From Paludibacteraceae bacterium (lineage in GTDB: Bacteria; Bacteroidota; Bacteroidia; Bacteroidales; Paludibacteraceae), in assembly GCA_017461505.1 (NCBI GenBank), contig JAFTXV010000007.1:186001-250000 (forward strand): 64,000 bases of DNA, written 5' to 3'. A program made the position numbers and the translations under genes. Position 1 is the stretch's first letter. Every line of letters starts with the position of its first letter. Shown here one piece after another: positions 32,945 through 42,672 of the stretch. The notes beneath the pieces are model-generated. The model worked only from the letters and a program-made list of their open reading frames with translations, did no database searches and was not told the origin of the DNA.

Positions 32945-34885
32945 ATGAGTTACTTGAATTTTGACAAGACATTATTGATCAATCTTGAGCGGAGTTTAAG
33001 CAAGGAGATGATTCGTACCAATCGTGCGGGCGCTTACAACTCTACGACACTGATTGATTGCAACACGCGTAAGTATCACGGGTTATTGGTGTTGCCTTTG
33101 AGTGACGAGCTGCCAGAAGATAACTACGTATTATTGAGCAGTTTGGATGAAACTGTAATTCAACATGGTGCTGAATTTAACTTGGGTTTGCACAAATATG
33201 GCTGGAATAATTTTTCGCCTAACGGACACAAGTATATTCGTGAGTTTGATTGTGAGGTGATTAGCAAAACAACCTATCGTGTAGGCGGTGTTATTTTGGC
33301 CAAGGAGCGCATGTTGGTTAGTTTTGAGCCACGTGTATTAATTCGCTATACTCTGGTGGAGGCACACTCACCCACAACTTTGCGTTTGAAACCCTATCTA
33401 GCATTCCGCAGTGTACATGAGTTGGCAAAAGAGAACAACGAAGCCAACACGGATATGCGTGAGGTAGAGAATGGTCGTGTTAATCGTATGTACGATGCTT
33501 TCCCAGAATTGTATATGCAATGTTCAAAGAAAGTAGAATACGCCCACGCACCTACTTGGTATAAAAATATACAATATTATAAGGAAGAAGAACGTGGTTT
33601 TGACTACAAAGAAGACCAATTGGTGCCTGGCTACTTTGAGATGCCAATGAAGAAAGGCGAGAGTGTAATATTCTCAGCAGGTATAAGCGAGATTAATCCA
33701 AAGAAACTCAAGTCATTGTGGGAAAAAGAGTTAAAACGCCGCGAAGGAAGAAAAGATATGTATAGTAGTTTGAGAATTGCGGCTCAACAATTCTACAAAC
33801 GCGAAGGCGACAAATGCTACTTGTTGGCAGGTTATCCATGGTTCAAAGCCTCAGCTCGTGAAGAGTTTATGGCCATGTCCGCTTGTACAATGGGTATCGG
33901 TCGTCCAGAGTACTGGGATGCTATTGTCAATAAAACTGCGGTAGAGGAAGTGCGCAACTTCATGGAAGGTAAGCCATGTAAATTGGTAGGAATGGACGAA
34001 CCAGATGCATTATTGTGGTTTATCCGTGCGCTACAAGAATATGCCAACTATACTTCATTGGAAGAAGTGACCAAAGTGTATGGTCAACTCATTATAGACA
34101 TTATGGTGTTCATTCGCGGGCAACAACACCCACGTTTGTTCTTGCACAATAATGGTCTTTTGTGGGTGGATGGCAAAGAGCGTCCTGCTACATGGATGAA
34201 CGCAGTAGAAGATGGTCGTCCTATCACACCACGAACAGGTTATGTAGTAGAAATCAATGCGTTGTGGTATAACGCACGACTCTTTACAGCCGCAATCCAA
34301 CGTTGCCTTGGCAAAGAACATATTGCAGATTTGATGGAATATCAAGCAGAGATTACCAAGGATAGTTTCATAAAGACCTTCTGGAATGGCATGTATCTCG
34401 ATGATTACGTGGACGGAGACTATCATAACAAGGAAGTTCGTCCTAATCAGATCATCGCAGCATCGCTACCTTACTCTCCTCTAGACCGTCGTCAATGTAA
34501 AGCCGTAGTGGATATATGTACTAAGGAACTTTACACACCTAAGGGTTTGCGTACGATATCGCCAAAGAGTGGCAATTATCGTCCTGTTTATATCGGCGGT
34601 CAGTTGGAGCGCGATAGGAACTTCCATAACGGTCCTGTATGGCCTTGGACCATTGCAGCTTATGCGATTGCTTACCTGAAAGTATATCAACACTCGGGTG
34701 AGAACTTTATCCGCCGTTTGTTGACTGGTTATGAGGCAGAGATGAGCGAATTGTGTATCGGTACACTCAACGAATTGTACGACGGCAACCCTCCATTCAA
34801 AGGACACGGCGGTATGAGTTATGCGCCTAGTGTAGCTAGTGTGATTGAAGTATGTAACACCCTTAAACAATACGAAGAGAAATGA
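32945..34885 (+). CDS. Archaeal/Bacteroidetes-type glycogen debranching enzyme
   Basis: A 646-residue protein with an N-terminal GDE_N domain (about 15-240; NRAGAYNSTTLIDCNTRKYHGLLV is split here as NRAGAYNSTT and TRKYHGLLV) and a C-terminal (alpha/alpha)6 amylo-alpha-1,6-glucosidase domain. Conserved parts include AGYPWF (near 302), GLLWVDGKE, TWMNA, GYVVEINALWYNA and the closing GHGGMSYAPSVASV-like segment. It trims 1,6 branches of glycogen-like glucan. Its stop overlaps the GT4 start by ATGA, so the two are coupled. Confidence 0.92.
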   Translation: MSYLNFDKTLLINLERSLSKEMIRTNRAGAYNSTTLIDCNTRKYHGLLVLPLSDELPEDNYVLLSSLDETVIQHGAEFNLGLHKYGWNNFSPNGHKYIREFDCEVISKTTYRVGGVILAKERMLVSFEPRVLIRYTLVEAHSPTTLRLKPYLAFRSVHELAKENNEANTDMREVENGRVNRMYDAFPELYMQCSKKVEYAHAPTWYKNIQYYKEEERGFDYKEDQLVPGYFEMPMKKGESVIFSAGISEINPKKLKSLWEKELKRREGRKDMYSSLRIAAQQFYKREGDKCYLLAGYPWFKASAREEFMAMSACTMGIGRPEYWDAIVNKTAVEEVRNFMEGKPCKLVGMDEPDALLWFIRALQEYANYTSLEEVTKVYGQLIIDIMVFIRGQQHPRLFLHNNGLLWVDGKERPATWMNAVEDGRPITPRTGYVVEINALWYNARLFTAAIQRCLGKEHIADLMEYQAEITKDSFIKTFWNGMYLDDYVDGDYHNKEVRPNQIIAASLPYSPLDRRQCKAVVDICTKELYTPKGLRTISPKSGNYRPVYIGGQLERDRNFHNGPVWPWTIAAYAIAYLKVYQHSGENFIRRLLTGYEAEMSELCIGTLNELYDGNPPFKGHGGMSYAPSVASVIEVCNTLKQYEEK

Positions 34886-36141
34886 AAGCATTGATGTTTG
34901 GTTGGGAGTTTCCTCCTCATATCTTAGGTGGTTTGGGAACAGCGAGTTATGGTTTGACTCGCGGCATGGCTCAACAGGAGGACATGGAGATTACCTTTGT
35001 CATTCCGAAACCATGGGGCGATGAAGATCAATCGTTTTTGAAAATTATCGGTGCTAATAGTGTGCCAGTGGTATGGAAAGATAATCACTACGACTACGTT
35101 CGTCAACGCATGGAAGGCAAGATGTCGCCAGAGGAATATTACCACTTGCGCAATAACATCCATTACGATTATTCTCGTATCGGTACTGACGACCTGGGTT
35201 GCGTAGGATTCTCAGGACGTTATCCCGACAACTTACTCGAGGAAATCGGCAACTATGAGGCAGTGGCAAGCGTATTAGCACATGCTTTGGACTTTGATAT
35301 TATCCATAGCCATGACTGGTTGACCTATCCTTCGGGAGTATTTGCAAAGCAGATTTCTGGCAAGCCATTGGTGATTCACGTGCATGCAACTGACTTTGAC
35401 CGCAGTCGTGGTAACGTCAATCCAACCGTATATGCAATAGAGAAGCGTGGTATGGACGAGGCCGATCACATCATGTGCGTAAGTGAGCTCACCCGACGCA
35501 CGGTGATTGAGAAATATGGTCAGCCACCTCATAAGGTTAGTACCGTGCATAATGCAGTGGAGCCACTGGCTAATCCAGACGAGTTTGTGAAACATTCACG
35601 CAAAGATAAACTGGTAACCTTCCTCGGCCGTATCACTATGCAAAAAGGTCCAGAATACTTTGTGGAAGCCGCAGCACGCGTATTGGCAAAGACCGATGGT
35701 GTACGCTTTGTAATGGCAGGTAGCGGTGATATGATGAATAAGATGATTGATCTCGTAGCACAACGCGGCATAGCAGATAGGTTCCACTTTCCTGGCTTTA
35801 TGCGCGGACGTCAAGTGCAAGAGGTATTGGCAGACTCTGATGTATATATCATGCCAAGTGTGAGCGAACCATTCGGTATCTCTCCATTGGAGGCAATGCA
35901 GGTGGGCTGTCCATCTATTATCTCACACCAATCGGGCTGCGCTGAGATTCTCTCCCACGTCATCAAAACCGACTATTGGGATATTGATGCTATGGCAGAT
36001 GCCATTTACGCAATCGTAAAATACCCTGCCATGTACAAATCATTACGCGAACTTGGTCGCGACGAGGTAAACAACATCAAGTGGTATGACGTAGGGTTGA
36101 AAGTACGTCATATCTATGACATGGTAATCAATGGATTTTGA
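34882..36141 (+). CDS. GT4/GT5-like glycosyltransferase, glycogen synthase type
   Basis: A 419-residue GT-B glycosyltransferase. The N-terminal Rossmann part begins MFGWEFPPHILGGLGTASYG (acceptor loop GGLGT), with HSHDWLTYPSG near 135; the C-terminal part has TFLGRITMQKGPEYF, and the donor-site EPFGISPLEAMQVG with the paired glutamates. In Bacteroidetes this gene lies between the debranching enzyme and a GH57 protein and is annotated as glycogen synthase; GDP/UDP/ADP-glucose preference cannot be read from sequence. Confidence 0.9.
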   Translation: MKALMFGWEFPPHILGGLGTASYGLTRGMAQQEDMEITFVIPKPWGDEDQSFLKIIGANSVPVVWKDNHYDYVRQRMEGKMSPEEYYHLRNNIHYDYSRIGTDDLGCVGFSGRYPDNLLEEIGNYEAVASVLAHALDFDIIHSHDWLTYPSGVFAKQISGKPLVIHVHATDFDRSRGNVNPTVYAIEKRGMDEADHIMCVSELTRRTVIEKYGQPPHKVSTVHNAVEPLANPDEFVKHSRKDKLVTFLGRITMQKGPEYFVEAAARVLAKTDGVRFVMAGSGDMMNKMIDLVAQRGIADRFHFPGFMRGRQVQEVLADSDVYIMPSVSEPFGISPLEAMQVGCPSIISHQSGCAEILSHVIKTDYWDIDAMADAIYAIVKYPAMYKSLRELGRDEVNNIKWYDVGLKVRHIYDMVINGF

Positions 36142-36177
36142 TAATTGAATTATGAATTTTGAAAATATAATAAAGTC

Positions 36178-37482
36178 ATGAAAAATATTTGTTTTTGCTT
36201 TCAAATGCACGCGCCTTACACTTTGAAGCGCTATCGTTTTTTTGAGATTGGTCAAGACCATTACTACTACGACGACATGCAAACAGAGGACAATGTAGCA
36301 TCGCTCATTAACACCTCGTATATGCCACTCTGCAAGACATTGGCAGAAATGATTCGTCTTTCTAAAGGTCGTTTTCATTGCGCCTTAAGTGTATCAGGTA
36401 TTATGTTGGAGATGTTTGAGCAATTTGCTCCAGAAATGATTGATATGCTCAAAGAGTTAGCCGCCACAGGCTGTGTTGAGTTTGTAGTGACACCTTATGC
36501 ATATTCGCTCGCAAGCGTATATAGTGAGACTGAGGCTGTAGAGCAACTCCAAAGCCAACAAGCACTGGTTAAACAACTTTTGAGTGTTGAGTCCACTACG
36601 GCCGGATTAACAGAACTACTTTATTCTGATGAGATTGCAATTCAACTTCATAAGATGGGCTTTAAGGCAGTGATGACCGAAGGCGCAAAGCATATTCTCA
36701 GCTGGAAGAGTCCAAACTATGTATATAGTAGTAGTGCTGCACCAAAATTGAAAGTGTTGCTCCGCAATACCACACTCAGTGATGAGTTGGCCTTCCACTT
36801 CTCAGATTCTACATGGCACAATTTCCCAATGGATGCAGAGAAGTTTGCTACCGCTTTGGCCACCCTACCAGAGGAAGAGCAAGTAGTTAACATTTGGGTT
36901 GGTGCAGAAACATTTGGCATTCGCCAATCAGCTGCCAGTGGTATTTTTGATTTCCTGAAAGCATTACCCTACTATGCTATGGAGCAAGAAATGGGCTTTA
37001 TGACCCCTAGCGAAGTAGCCAAGAAGTTTGCCGCCAGTGATGCTGTAGTAGTGCCATATCCATTGACATGGGCTGGAGAAGGAAAAGACTTGAGTACCTA
37101 CAATGGCAATGATCTGCAACAAGAAGCCGTGCAGAAACTCTATGCTGTGGCTGAACGCGTACACCTGTGTAAAGACAAACAACTCAAACACGATTGGCTC
37201 ATATTGCAAGATGTTAACTATCTTCATTTTATGAATCATATAGACCAAGGTGCTACCCAATTTGAGTCAGCCTATGATGCATTTATCAACTATATGAACA
37301 TTCTCTCTGATTTTCTCCAACGCGTAGAGGAGCAATATCCTACAACTATTGAGAATGAGGAGTTGAACGAATTGCTCAAGACAATCCAAAACCAAGAGAA
37401 GGAGATTGCTAAACTGGAGAAACAACTTAAAGAAGCAAAGAAAACCACAAAGAAAACTTGCGCTAAGAAAGCAGAAAAGTAA
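36178..37482 (+). CDS. GH57-family protein with altered acid/base motif
   Basis: A 434-residue GH57 protein, the third member of the glucan cluster. Family features are present: the N-terminal MHAPYTLKRYRFF (region 1), the nucleophile region LTELLYSDEI with Glu, TEGAKHILSWKSPNYVY, and the C-terminal VPYPLTWAGE. In the region that carries the catalytic aspartate (MDYETFG in relatives as I recall them) this protein reads VGAETFG, so the acid/base Asp is replaced by Gly. It may be weakly active or non-catalytic. The last 60 residues are a Lys/Glu-rich coiled coil (EKEIAKLEKQLKEAKK). Confidence 0.87.
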   Translation: MKNICFCFQMHAPYTLKRYRFFEIGQDHYYYDDMQTEDNVASLINTSYMPLCKTLAEMIRLSKGRFHCALSVSGIMLEMFEQFAPEMIDMLKELAATGCVEFVVTPYAYSLASVYSETEAVEQLQSQQALVKQLLSVESTTAGLTELLYSDEIAIQLHKMGFKAVMTEGAKHILSWKSPNYVYSSSAAPKLKVLLRNTTLSDELAFHFSDSTWHNFPMDAEKFATALATLPEEEQVVNIWVGAETFGIRQSAASGIFDFLKALPYYAMEQEMGFMTPSEVAKKFAASDAVVVPYPLTWAGEGKDLSTYNGNDLQQEAVQKLYAVAERVHLCKDKQLKHDWLILQDVNYLHFMNHIDQGATQFESAYDAFINYMNILSDFLQRVEEQYPTTIENEELNELLKTIQNQEKEIAKLEKQLKEAKKTTKKTCAKKAEK

Positions 37483-37503
37483 ATCTGGTTGGCATACATA
37501 TTC

Positions 37504-37534
37504 ATCCCCTTGGCTGCTTACGAGCCAAGGGGAT
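37504..37534 (+). terminator. Terminator of the glucan operon
   Basis: A perfect 12-bp stem, ATCCCCTTGGCT (37504-37515) with AGCCAAGGGGAT (37523-37534), followed by TTTATATATA, 22 bases after the GH57 stop. Confidence 0.8.
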
Positions 37535-37591
37535 TTTATATATACATATTGCTTAATTGATAACGCAAAGATTATATTTTCGCTCAATTTG

Positions 37592-37623
37592 CTTGCGTAT
37601 GTGCTTTTTTTGTTGTACCTTTG
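37592..37623 (+). promoter_or_regulatory. -33/-7 promoter of the porin gene
   Basis: CTTG (37592-37595), 20 bases, TACCTTTG (37616-37623). Right at the expected start point is a perfect palindrome CCCCAATT-ATA-AATTGGGG (37626-37644), which would put a hairpin at the 5' end of the mRNA. Confidence 0.7.
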
Positions 37624-37675
37624 CACCCCAATTATAAATTGGGGAAGTATTGATTAAAGATATATATACGTATAA

Positions 37676-39700
37676 TTGAAGAAATACAGGTACATATTAT
37701 TGCGTTGTGTATGTGGTTGCATAGTTGCATTATGCAATATCATGTTTGTGCAAGCAGCAGAAAAGGCTGTTCCCACAGTTATGCGTGCCTGGCAACTGGA
37801 TTTGTGGACGGGTGTTGCAGACACACTGAGTGGCATTGATTCTTCGTATATGCACCTACCTATGCGAAATAGATTAAACGACTACTCTATATCCAATATA
37901 AGCAACTCTAACCTAATTTCACCTAGTCTATCGCGTATCTATTTTGACCGTCAAAAAACAGTGGACTTTTTGTTTGCAGATGCATATACTCCCTATATCA
38001 TCACGCCGCAACAAGTTAAATATTATCACACAACTACCCCCTACTCTACTGTAGCGTATAAAAAAGGATTTGTAAGCAATCTTGACCAAAACGAAATTAA
38101 TTTTTCGTTTACTGGAAATGTCTCTCGCCGTACTAATTTAGGCATAACTATCGATTACTTAAACTCATACGGTCGTTTTGCCAATCAGGAAGGTAAGACT
38201 TTTTTAGGCTCGGTATTCGGATCATATAATGGCGACCACTATTCGCTGCAGTCTTCCTTCTCTTGGAATACACTCAGCAACTTCGAGAATGGAGGGTTGC
38301 AAAATATAGCAGACCTGCAAGGTGTACTAAAACCAGAGGATATGCCCGTGAGAATGCAAGGTATGTCAGCTTTTCGCTATCTGGCTGGTTATCTCAATCA
38401 CTACTACAGTATTTGCGTGGAGCGGGAACGAAAAGTAAACTATCGTGAACGTGACGAAGAAGGAAACTGGATCAAGAAAGACTCCATTAAGATAGAATAT
38501 GTGCCTGTAACGACGTTCCGCCATATTTTCGAAGTAAATGATGCTAGTAAACGTTACATAGAGAAGTCCGCCACCCAAAGCATACTGCCCAATATTTACC
38601 GTAACCCCACTGCTACGAATGACTCTGCATCGTGCCTAACAATTAAAAACACATTGGCAGTAACCTTCGAAGAAGAGTTCAATACTTTATTGCATTTTGG
38701 TGCTATGGTATATGTTATGAACGAATGTCAACGTCATACCTCAGCCGTTGGACAAACGGAAAACATCATCAACCTAGAACCTTTTGGAAACTCATATAAC
38801 GATGTGATCAGTAATCCATTACACTTAATGCCTGATACACTCTATGGCACGGTGTGGACCAACAATACCTATATTGGTGGTGCGTTATACAAACATCGTG
38901 GTAATCATATCCGTTATGGCTTTGATGGAAACGTATGTTTATTGGGATACAAACTTGGCGAATTTCAGGTAAATGGACATGTGGATGCTGGATTCCAATT
39001 AGGAAAAGATTCGATGACAATTACTGCAAAGGCTTTCTTCCGTAGCGAGACACCAGACTACTACTTACAACATTACCTTAGCAATCACTACCGTTGGAAC
39101 AATGATTTTCAAAAGACGCTACGCCTGCGTGTGGGTGGAGAAATTGCATACCCTACCCAATGGGTAAAGCCAAAACTGAACATCATGTTCGAGAATATAA
39201 CTAAACATATCTATTTTAACAACCAAGGAACACCCCAACAGTTGGATGGTAGCATACAGGTGCTAGCTGCTGATTTGCAAGTTAACCTCACAACTCCATG
39301 GGTCAATCTAGACAACCATATCATTTACCAACACTCATCGTCGGAGTACCTTCCACTACCTACACTAACACTGTACCACAATCTATACTATCACGATTGC
39401 TGGTTTAAAGCATTAGATGTGCAAATTGGTGTCGATATGCGATTCTTTACAAAGTATTACGCACCTATCTTGAACCCGGCACTGGGACAATTCTGCGTAC
39501 AGGACATAGAGCAAGTGGGCAATTACCCTGTGATGAATGTATATGCAAACTTCTATGTTAAAAGTTTGCGCCTGAAACTATTCGCACAATACCAACACTT
39601 CAACGCATCATTTATGAACAAACGATACTTCGAAATGCCTGGATATCCGATGGCGCCAGATATGTTCCGTGCAGGATTGGCTTGGCATTTCTATAAATAA
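37676..39700 (+). CDS. Putative outer-membrane porin (Porin_10 type)
   Basis: A 674-residue protein with a signal peptide (residues 1-27, cleavage near VQA-AE) and a long beta-barrel pattern of alternating aromatic strands, ending in a C-terminal aromatic FRAGLAWHFYK as outer-membrane barrels do. Segments such as YFDRQKTVDFLFADAYTPYI, FSFTGNVSRRTNLGI and the KTFLGSVFGSYNGDHYSL strand fit the Bacteroidetes 'putative porin' family. The start is TTG 37676, needed for the signal peptide; the next ATG (37742) would remove it. The cargo is unknown. Confidence 0.88.
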   Translation: MKKYRYILLRCVCGCIVALCNIMFVQAAEKAVPTVMRAWQLDLWTGVADTLSGIDSSYMHLPMRNRLNDYSISNISNSNLISPSLSRIYFDRQKTVDFLFADAYTPYIITPQQVKYYHTTTPYSTVAYKKGFVSNLDQNEINFSFTGNVSRRTNLGITIDYLNSYGRFANQEGKTFLGSVFGSYNGDHYSLQSSFSWNTLSNFENGGLQNIADLQGVLKPEDMPVRMQGMSAFRYLAGYLNHYYSICVERERKVNYRERDEEGNWIKKDSIKIEYVPVTTFRHIFEVNDASKRYIEKSATQSILPNIYRNPTATNDSASCLTIKNTLAVTFEEEFNTLLHFGAMVYVMNECQRHTSAVGQTENIINLEPFGNSYNDVISNPLHLMPDTLYGTVWTNNTYIGGALYKHRGNHIRYGFDGNVCLLGYKLGEFQVNGHVDAGFQLGKDSMTITAKAFFRSETPDYYLQHYLSNHYRWNNDFQKTLRLRVGGEIAYPTQWVKPKLNIMFENITKHIYFNNQGTPQQLDGSIQVLAADLQVNLTTPWVNLDNHIIYQHSSSEYLPLPTLTLYHNLYYHDCWFKALDVQIGVDMRFFTKYYAPILNPALGQFCVQDIEQVGNYPVMNVYANFYVKSLRLKLFAQYQHFNASFMNKRYFEMPGYPMAPDMFRAGLAWHFYK

Positions 39701-39720
39701 ACCTATACCTTATATATAAT

Positions 39721-41976
39721 ATGCAACAAACAAACAACCTACACACGATTCTCCTATACGCCCAACAAGAAGCACAACGACTGGGCAATAGCGAAGTGTC
39801 TCCCGACCACTTAATGTTGGGAATATTACGTTTGGGCGACGGCAAGGCGTTTGAGCTACTCATGCAAGCAGGACTCAATCCCGTTGAACTCAAGCGCTCA
39901 ATTGACGAACGACTAATGCAAACTGCCACTAGTGAGGCAACAAAGATGTCTCGTGCTAGCGAACGAATACTTCGACTTATGCTCATTGAGGCTAGATTAT
40001 ACCATGCAGAAGAGTGTGGATCAGTACACCTATTGCTAGGTATATTACGCGAACGCGTGAACTATCCTGCGATGTTTGTTGAGCAGCAATTTGGCATTGA
40101 TTATGAGCGTATTGAAGGACTATATCCGAAGCCACAGCCATTACCTCAAGATGGTAGCAACCTTGATTCAGAATTCGAAGGAGACCAACCATTCTCGTGG
40201 GAAAAACGAGAGGTAAAAAGCGAAAAGAGAGATTCTAAAACAGGTACACCTGCATTGGATAAGTATGGTCGTGATTTAACTGCACAAGCACGTAATGGCG
40301 AGTTAGACCCTGTGGTAGGACGTCAAGCAGAGATTGAGCGCGTGGTGCAGATTCTATCAAGAAGGAAGAAAAACAACCCTATTTTGATTGGTGAACCTGG
40401 TGTGGGTAAGTCCGCTATTGTAGAAGGATTAGCATTGCGTATTGAGAATGGCGAAGCTGGTGCACTGCAAGGCAAACGAATTGTATCATTGGATATCGCT
40501 TCGATGGTAGCAGGTACTACATACCGTGGACAGTTTGAGGAGCGAATGAAATCTGTCATAAACGAACTGCACAAGCACCCAGAGATCATCCTCTTTGTCG
40601 ATGAGATCCACACTATTATGGGCGCGGGTAATGCACAAGGTTCGTTGGATGCAGCTAATATACTAAAACCAGCTCTAGCACGTGGAGAAGTACAATGTAT
40701 AGGCGCTACCACCATTACTGAATACCGCAAATCAATCGAAAAAGATGGTGCGTTAGAACGTCGTTTCCAAAAGGTAATGGTACTACCCACATCTGCGGAC
40801 GAGACATACGCAGTACTCACGCGCATAAGCGAAGTATATGGCGCATTTCATCATGTGCAGTATACCGAAGAAGCACTGCGCGCATGTGTAAAGTTGACAG
40901 ATAGATATATCACCGACCGCTTCTTCCCAGACAAAGCAATAGATGCTATGGACGAAGCTGGAGCTTGGAAAGGTGAGAAGAGGCAGGAAGCAGATACCAA
41001 GAATATGGTAACAGAGGCAGATGTGGCATTTGTGGTGAGCCGTATGTCAGGAGTACCTGTGCAACGTGTGGCACAAGCTGAAGGCGAGCAACTGCGACTA
41101 ATGAACACAACACTCAAACAACGCGTTATCGGACAAGACAAAGCGATTGACACCATTGTCAAGGCTATCCAGCGTTCGCGTATGGGACTACGCAATCCTA
41201 ACAAACCGATTGGCACATTCTTCTTACTTGGTCCAACAGGTGTAGGCAAGACGCATTTAGCACAATGTTTGGCGGAAGAGATGTTTGGTAGCCGCGATGC
41301 TATAGTGCGTTTTGATATGTCGGAATACATTGAGAAACATACTGTTAGCTTGCTCGTTGGAGCCCCCCCAGGCTACATAGCTCACGAAGAAGGTGGCAAA
41401 TTGACTGAGGCTGTTCGCCGTAAACCTTATTCTATTGTGCTGTTTGATGAAATTGAGAAAGCTCATGCCGATATATTCAATATCCTATTACAAGTGATGG
41501 ATGAAGGGCGACTGACAGATCGTCAGGGGCGCGTAGTGGATTTCCGCAATACCATCATCATTATGACCAGCAATGTGGGCACTCGTCAATTAAATGAATT
41601 TGGTAGCGGAATAGGTTTTAATGCCGATGAAATCGACGAAAAACAAACGGAACATATATTGACAAAGGCATTAAATCGTACCTTTCCGCCTGAGTTTGTC
41701 AACCGATTGGATAATGTTGTAGTTTTTCACCCTCTCAACGACGAGGCTTTGGCACAAATTTTGACGATAGAAATGCACCCATTAAAACTGCGTTTAGAGA
41801 CAATGGGTTACAAACTGCAACTGACGAAAAAGACCAAAGACCTGTTGCTTGCACAATCTCATGACCGAAAATACGGTGCACGACCTCTAAAGCGTGCAAT
41901 CCAAACATTAGTGGAAGATCCTATTACAGACATATTGCTATCAGGCAAGATAGAAAATAACACAATAAAAATATAA
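39721..41976 (+). CDS. ClpA/ClpC-type AAA+ unfoldase lacking the M-domain
   Basis: A 751-residue Hsp100 ATPase. It has an N-terminal Clp-N repeat domain (1-145), a linker with a repeat-like REVKSEKRDS, the first AAA+ domain (Walker A GEPGVGKSA near 224, Walker B LFVDEIHT) and the second (GPTGVGKTH near 503, LFDEIEKA). Between them, after AIDAMDEAGAW, there is only a short stretch where ClpC of relatives carries the coiled M-domain and UVR motif; this makes the architecture ClpA-like. It would feed substrates to ClpP. It follows the porin by 20 bases and precedes thioredoxin by 6. Confidence 0.88.
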   Translation: MQQTNNLHTILLYAQQEAQRLGNSEVSPDHLMLGILRLGDGKAFELLMQAGLNPVELKRSIDERLMQTATSEATKMSRASERILRLMLIEARLYHAEECGSVHLLLGILRERVNYPAMFVEQQFGIDYERIEGLYPKPQPLPQDGSNLDSEFEGDQPFSWEKREVKSEKRDSKTGTPALDKYGRDLTAQARNGELDPVVGRQAEIERVVQILSRRKKNNPILIGEPGVGKSAIVEGLALRIENGEAGALQGKRIVSLDIASMVAGTTYRGQFEERMKSVINELHKHPEIILFVDEIHTIMGAGNAQGSLDAANILKPALARGEVQCIGATTITEYRKSIEKDGALERRFQKVMVLPTSADETYAVLTRISEVYGAFHHVQYTEEALRACVKLTDRYITDRFFPDKAIDAMDEAGAWKGEKRQEADTKNMVTEADVAFVVSRMSGVPVQRVAQAEGEQLRLMNTTLKQRVIGQDKAIDTIVKAIQRSRMGLRNPNKPIGTFFLLGPTGVGKTHLAQCLAEEMFGSRDAIVRFDMSEYIEKHTVSLLVGAPPGYIAHEEGGKLTEAVRRKPYSIVLFDEIEKAHADIFNILLQVMDEGRLTDRQGRVVDFRNTIIIMTSNVGTRQLNEFGSGIGFNADEIDEKQTEHILTKALNRTFPPEFVNRLDNVVVFHPLNDEALAQILTIEMHPLKLRLETMGYKLQLTKKTKDLLLAQSHDRKYGARPLKRAIQTLVEDPITDILLSGKIENNTIKI

Positions 41977-41982
41977 CTAATT

Positions 41983-42297
41983 ATGGTAAAAGAGATTACA
42001 GATGCTAACTTTCAAGAATTGTTAGCAGAGGGAACACCCCTCGTAGTTGATTTTTGGGCACCTTGGTGTGGTCCATGTAAGATGATGTTGCCTATCGTTG
42101 ATGAGTTGGCAGCAGAATATGAAGGCAAAATCACAGTTGGCAAGTTGAATGTAGATGACAATGACGAGACTTGCTCTGCGTATGGCATTATGAACATCCC
42201 AACCATCTTGTTCTTCAAGAATGGTGAGTTGGTAAATCGCAGTGTAGGAGCGATGCGCAAACCTGATTTGCAAAAGTATTTTGAAGAACTTTTGTAA
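41983..42297 (+). CDS. trxA: Thioredoxin
   Basis: A 104-residue thioredoxin: the redox motif WCGPC at residues 27-31 in DFWAPWCGPCKMM, the buried Asp (VVDFW), and the cis-proline loop GIMNIPTILFF. No signal peptide, so it acts in the cytoplasm as a disulfide reductase. It is coupled to the Clp ATPase gene six bases upstream. Confidence 0.95.
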   Translation: MVKEITDANFQELLAEGTPLVVDFWAPWCGPCKMMLPIVDELAAEYEGKITVGKLNVDDNDETCSAYGIMNIPTILFFKNGELVNRSVGAMRKPDLQKYFEELL

Positions 42298-42313
42298 GAA
42301 TTTTGCAAAATTA

Positions 42314-42345
42314 TTTGCATAATTTAAAAAAAAGCAGTACTTTTG
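42314..42345 (+). promoter_or_regulatory. -33/-7 promoter of tRNA-Arg and rpoD
   Basis: TTTG (42314-42317), 20 bases, TACTTTTG (42338-42345). The leader of about 165 bases before the tRNA holds two small stems (AGGCAC/GTGCCT, TGTCGC/GCGACA). Confidence 0.68.
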
Positions 42346-42512
42346 CACCCAAATTGCCTTTGTAGGCACTTATTAGTGTGCCTGCATGGGTAATTTCGCG
42401 TGTGTAAGCGTAAAAAAATAACGAAGACTTCGTAAGTCCGAGTTAGGAGCTAAGGCTTTGAGTGCCCATTGTCGCAAAGCGACAGTTTTAGCACGAGATT
42501 GCCGAAAGCGAG

Positions 42513-42586
42513 GGTCTGGTAGCTCAGCTGGATAGAGCAACAGCCTTCTAAGCTGTGGGTCTCGGGTTCGAATCCCGACCGGATCA
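42513..42586 (+). tRNA. tRNA-Arg (anticodon UCU)
   Basis: Cloverleaf of 74 bases: acceptor GGTCTGG/CCGGATC with two G-U type pairs, D-stem GCTC/GAGC, anticodon stem ACAGC/GCTGT around loop CTTCTAA (anticodon TCT), T-arm CGGGTTCGAATCCCG, discriminator A. The CCA end is not encoded. It reads AGA codons. Confidence 0.96.
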
Positions 42587-42672
42587 CAAAGCAATGATAG
42601 TTCTGATTTATGAATTAAGTGTTGCTTTTCATATTAACTATTAACTATTTATTTAATCATTAACTGTACTAC

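Noticed and set aside
42346-42512. Riboswitch or second tRNA in the tRNA-Arg leader
   Set aside because: Only two short stems are seen and no cloverleaf or known aptamer pattern could be recognised.
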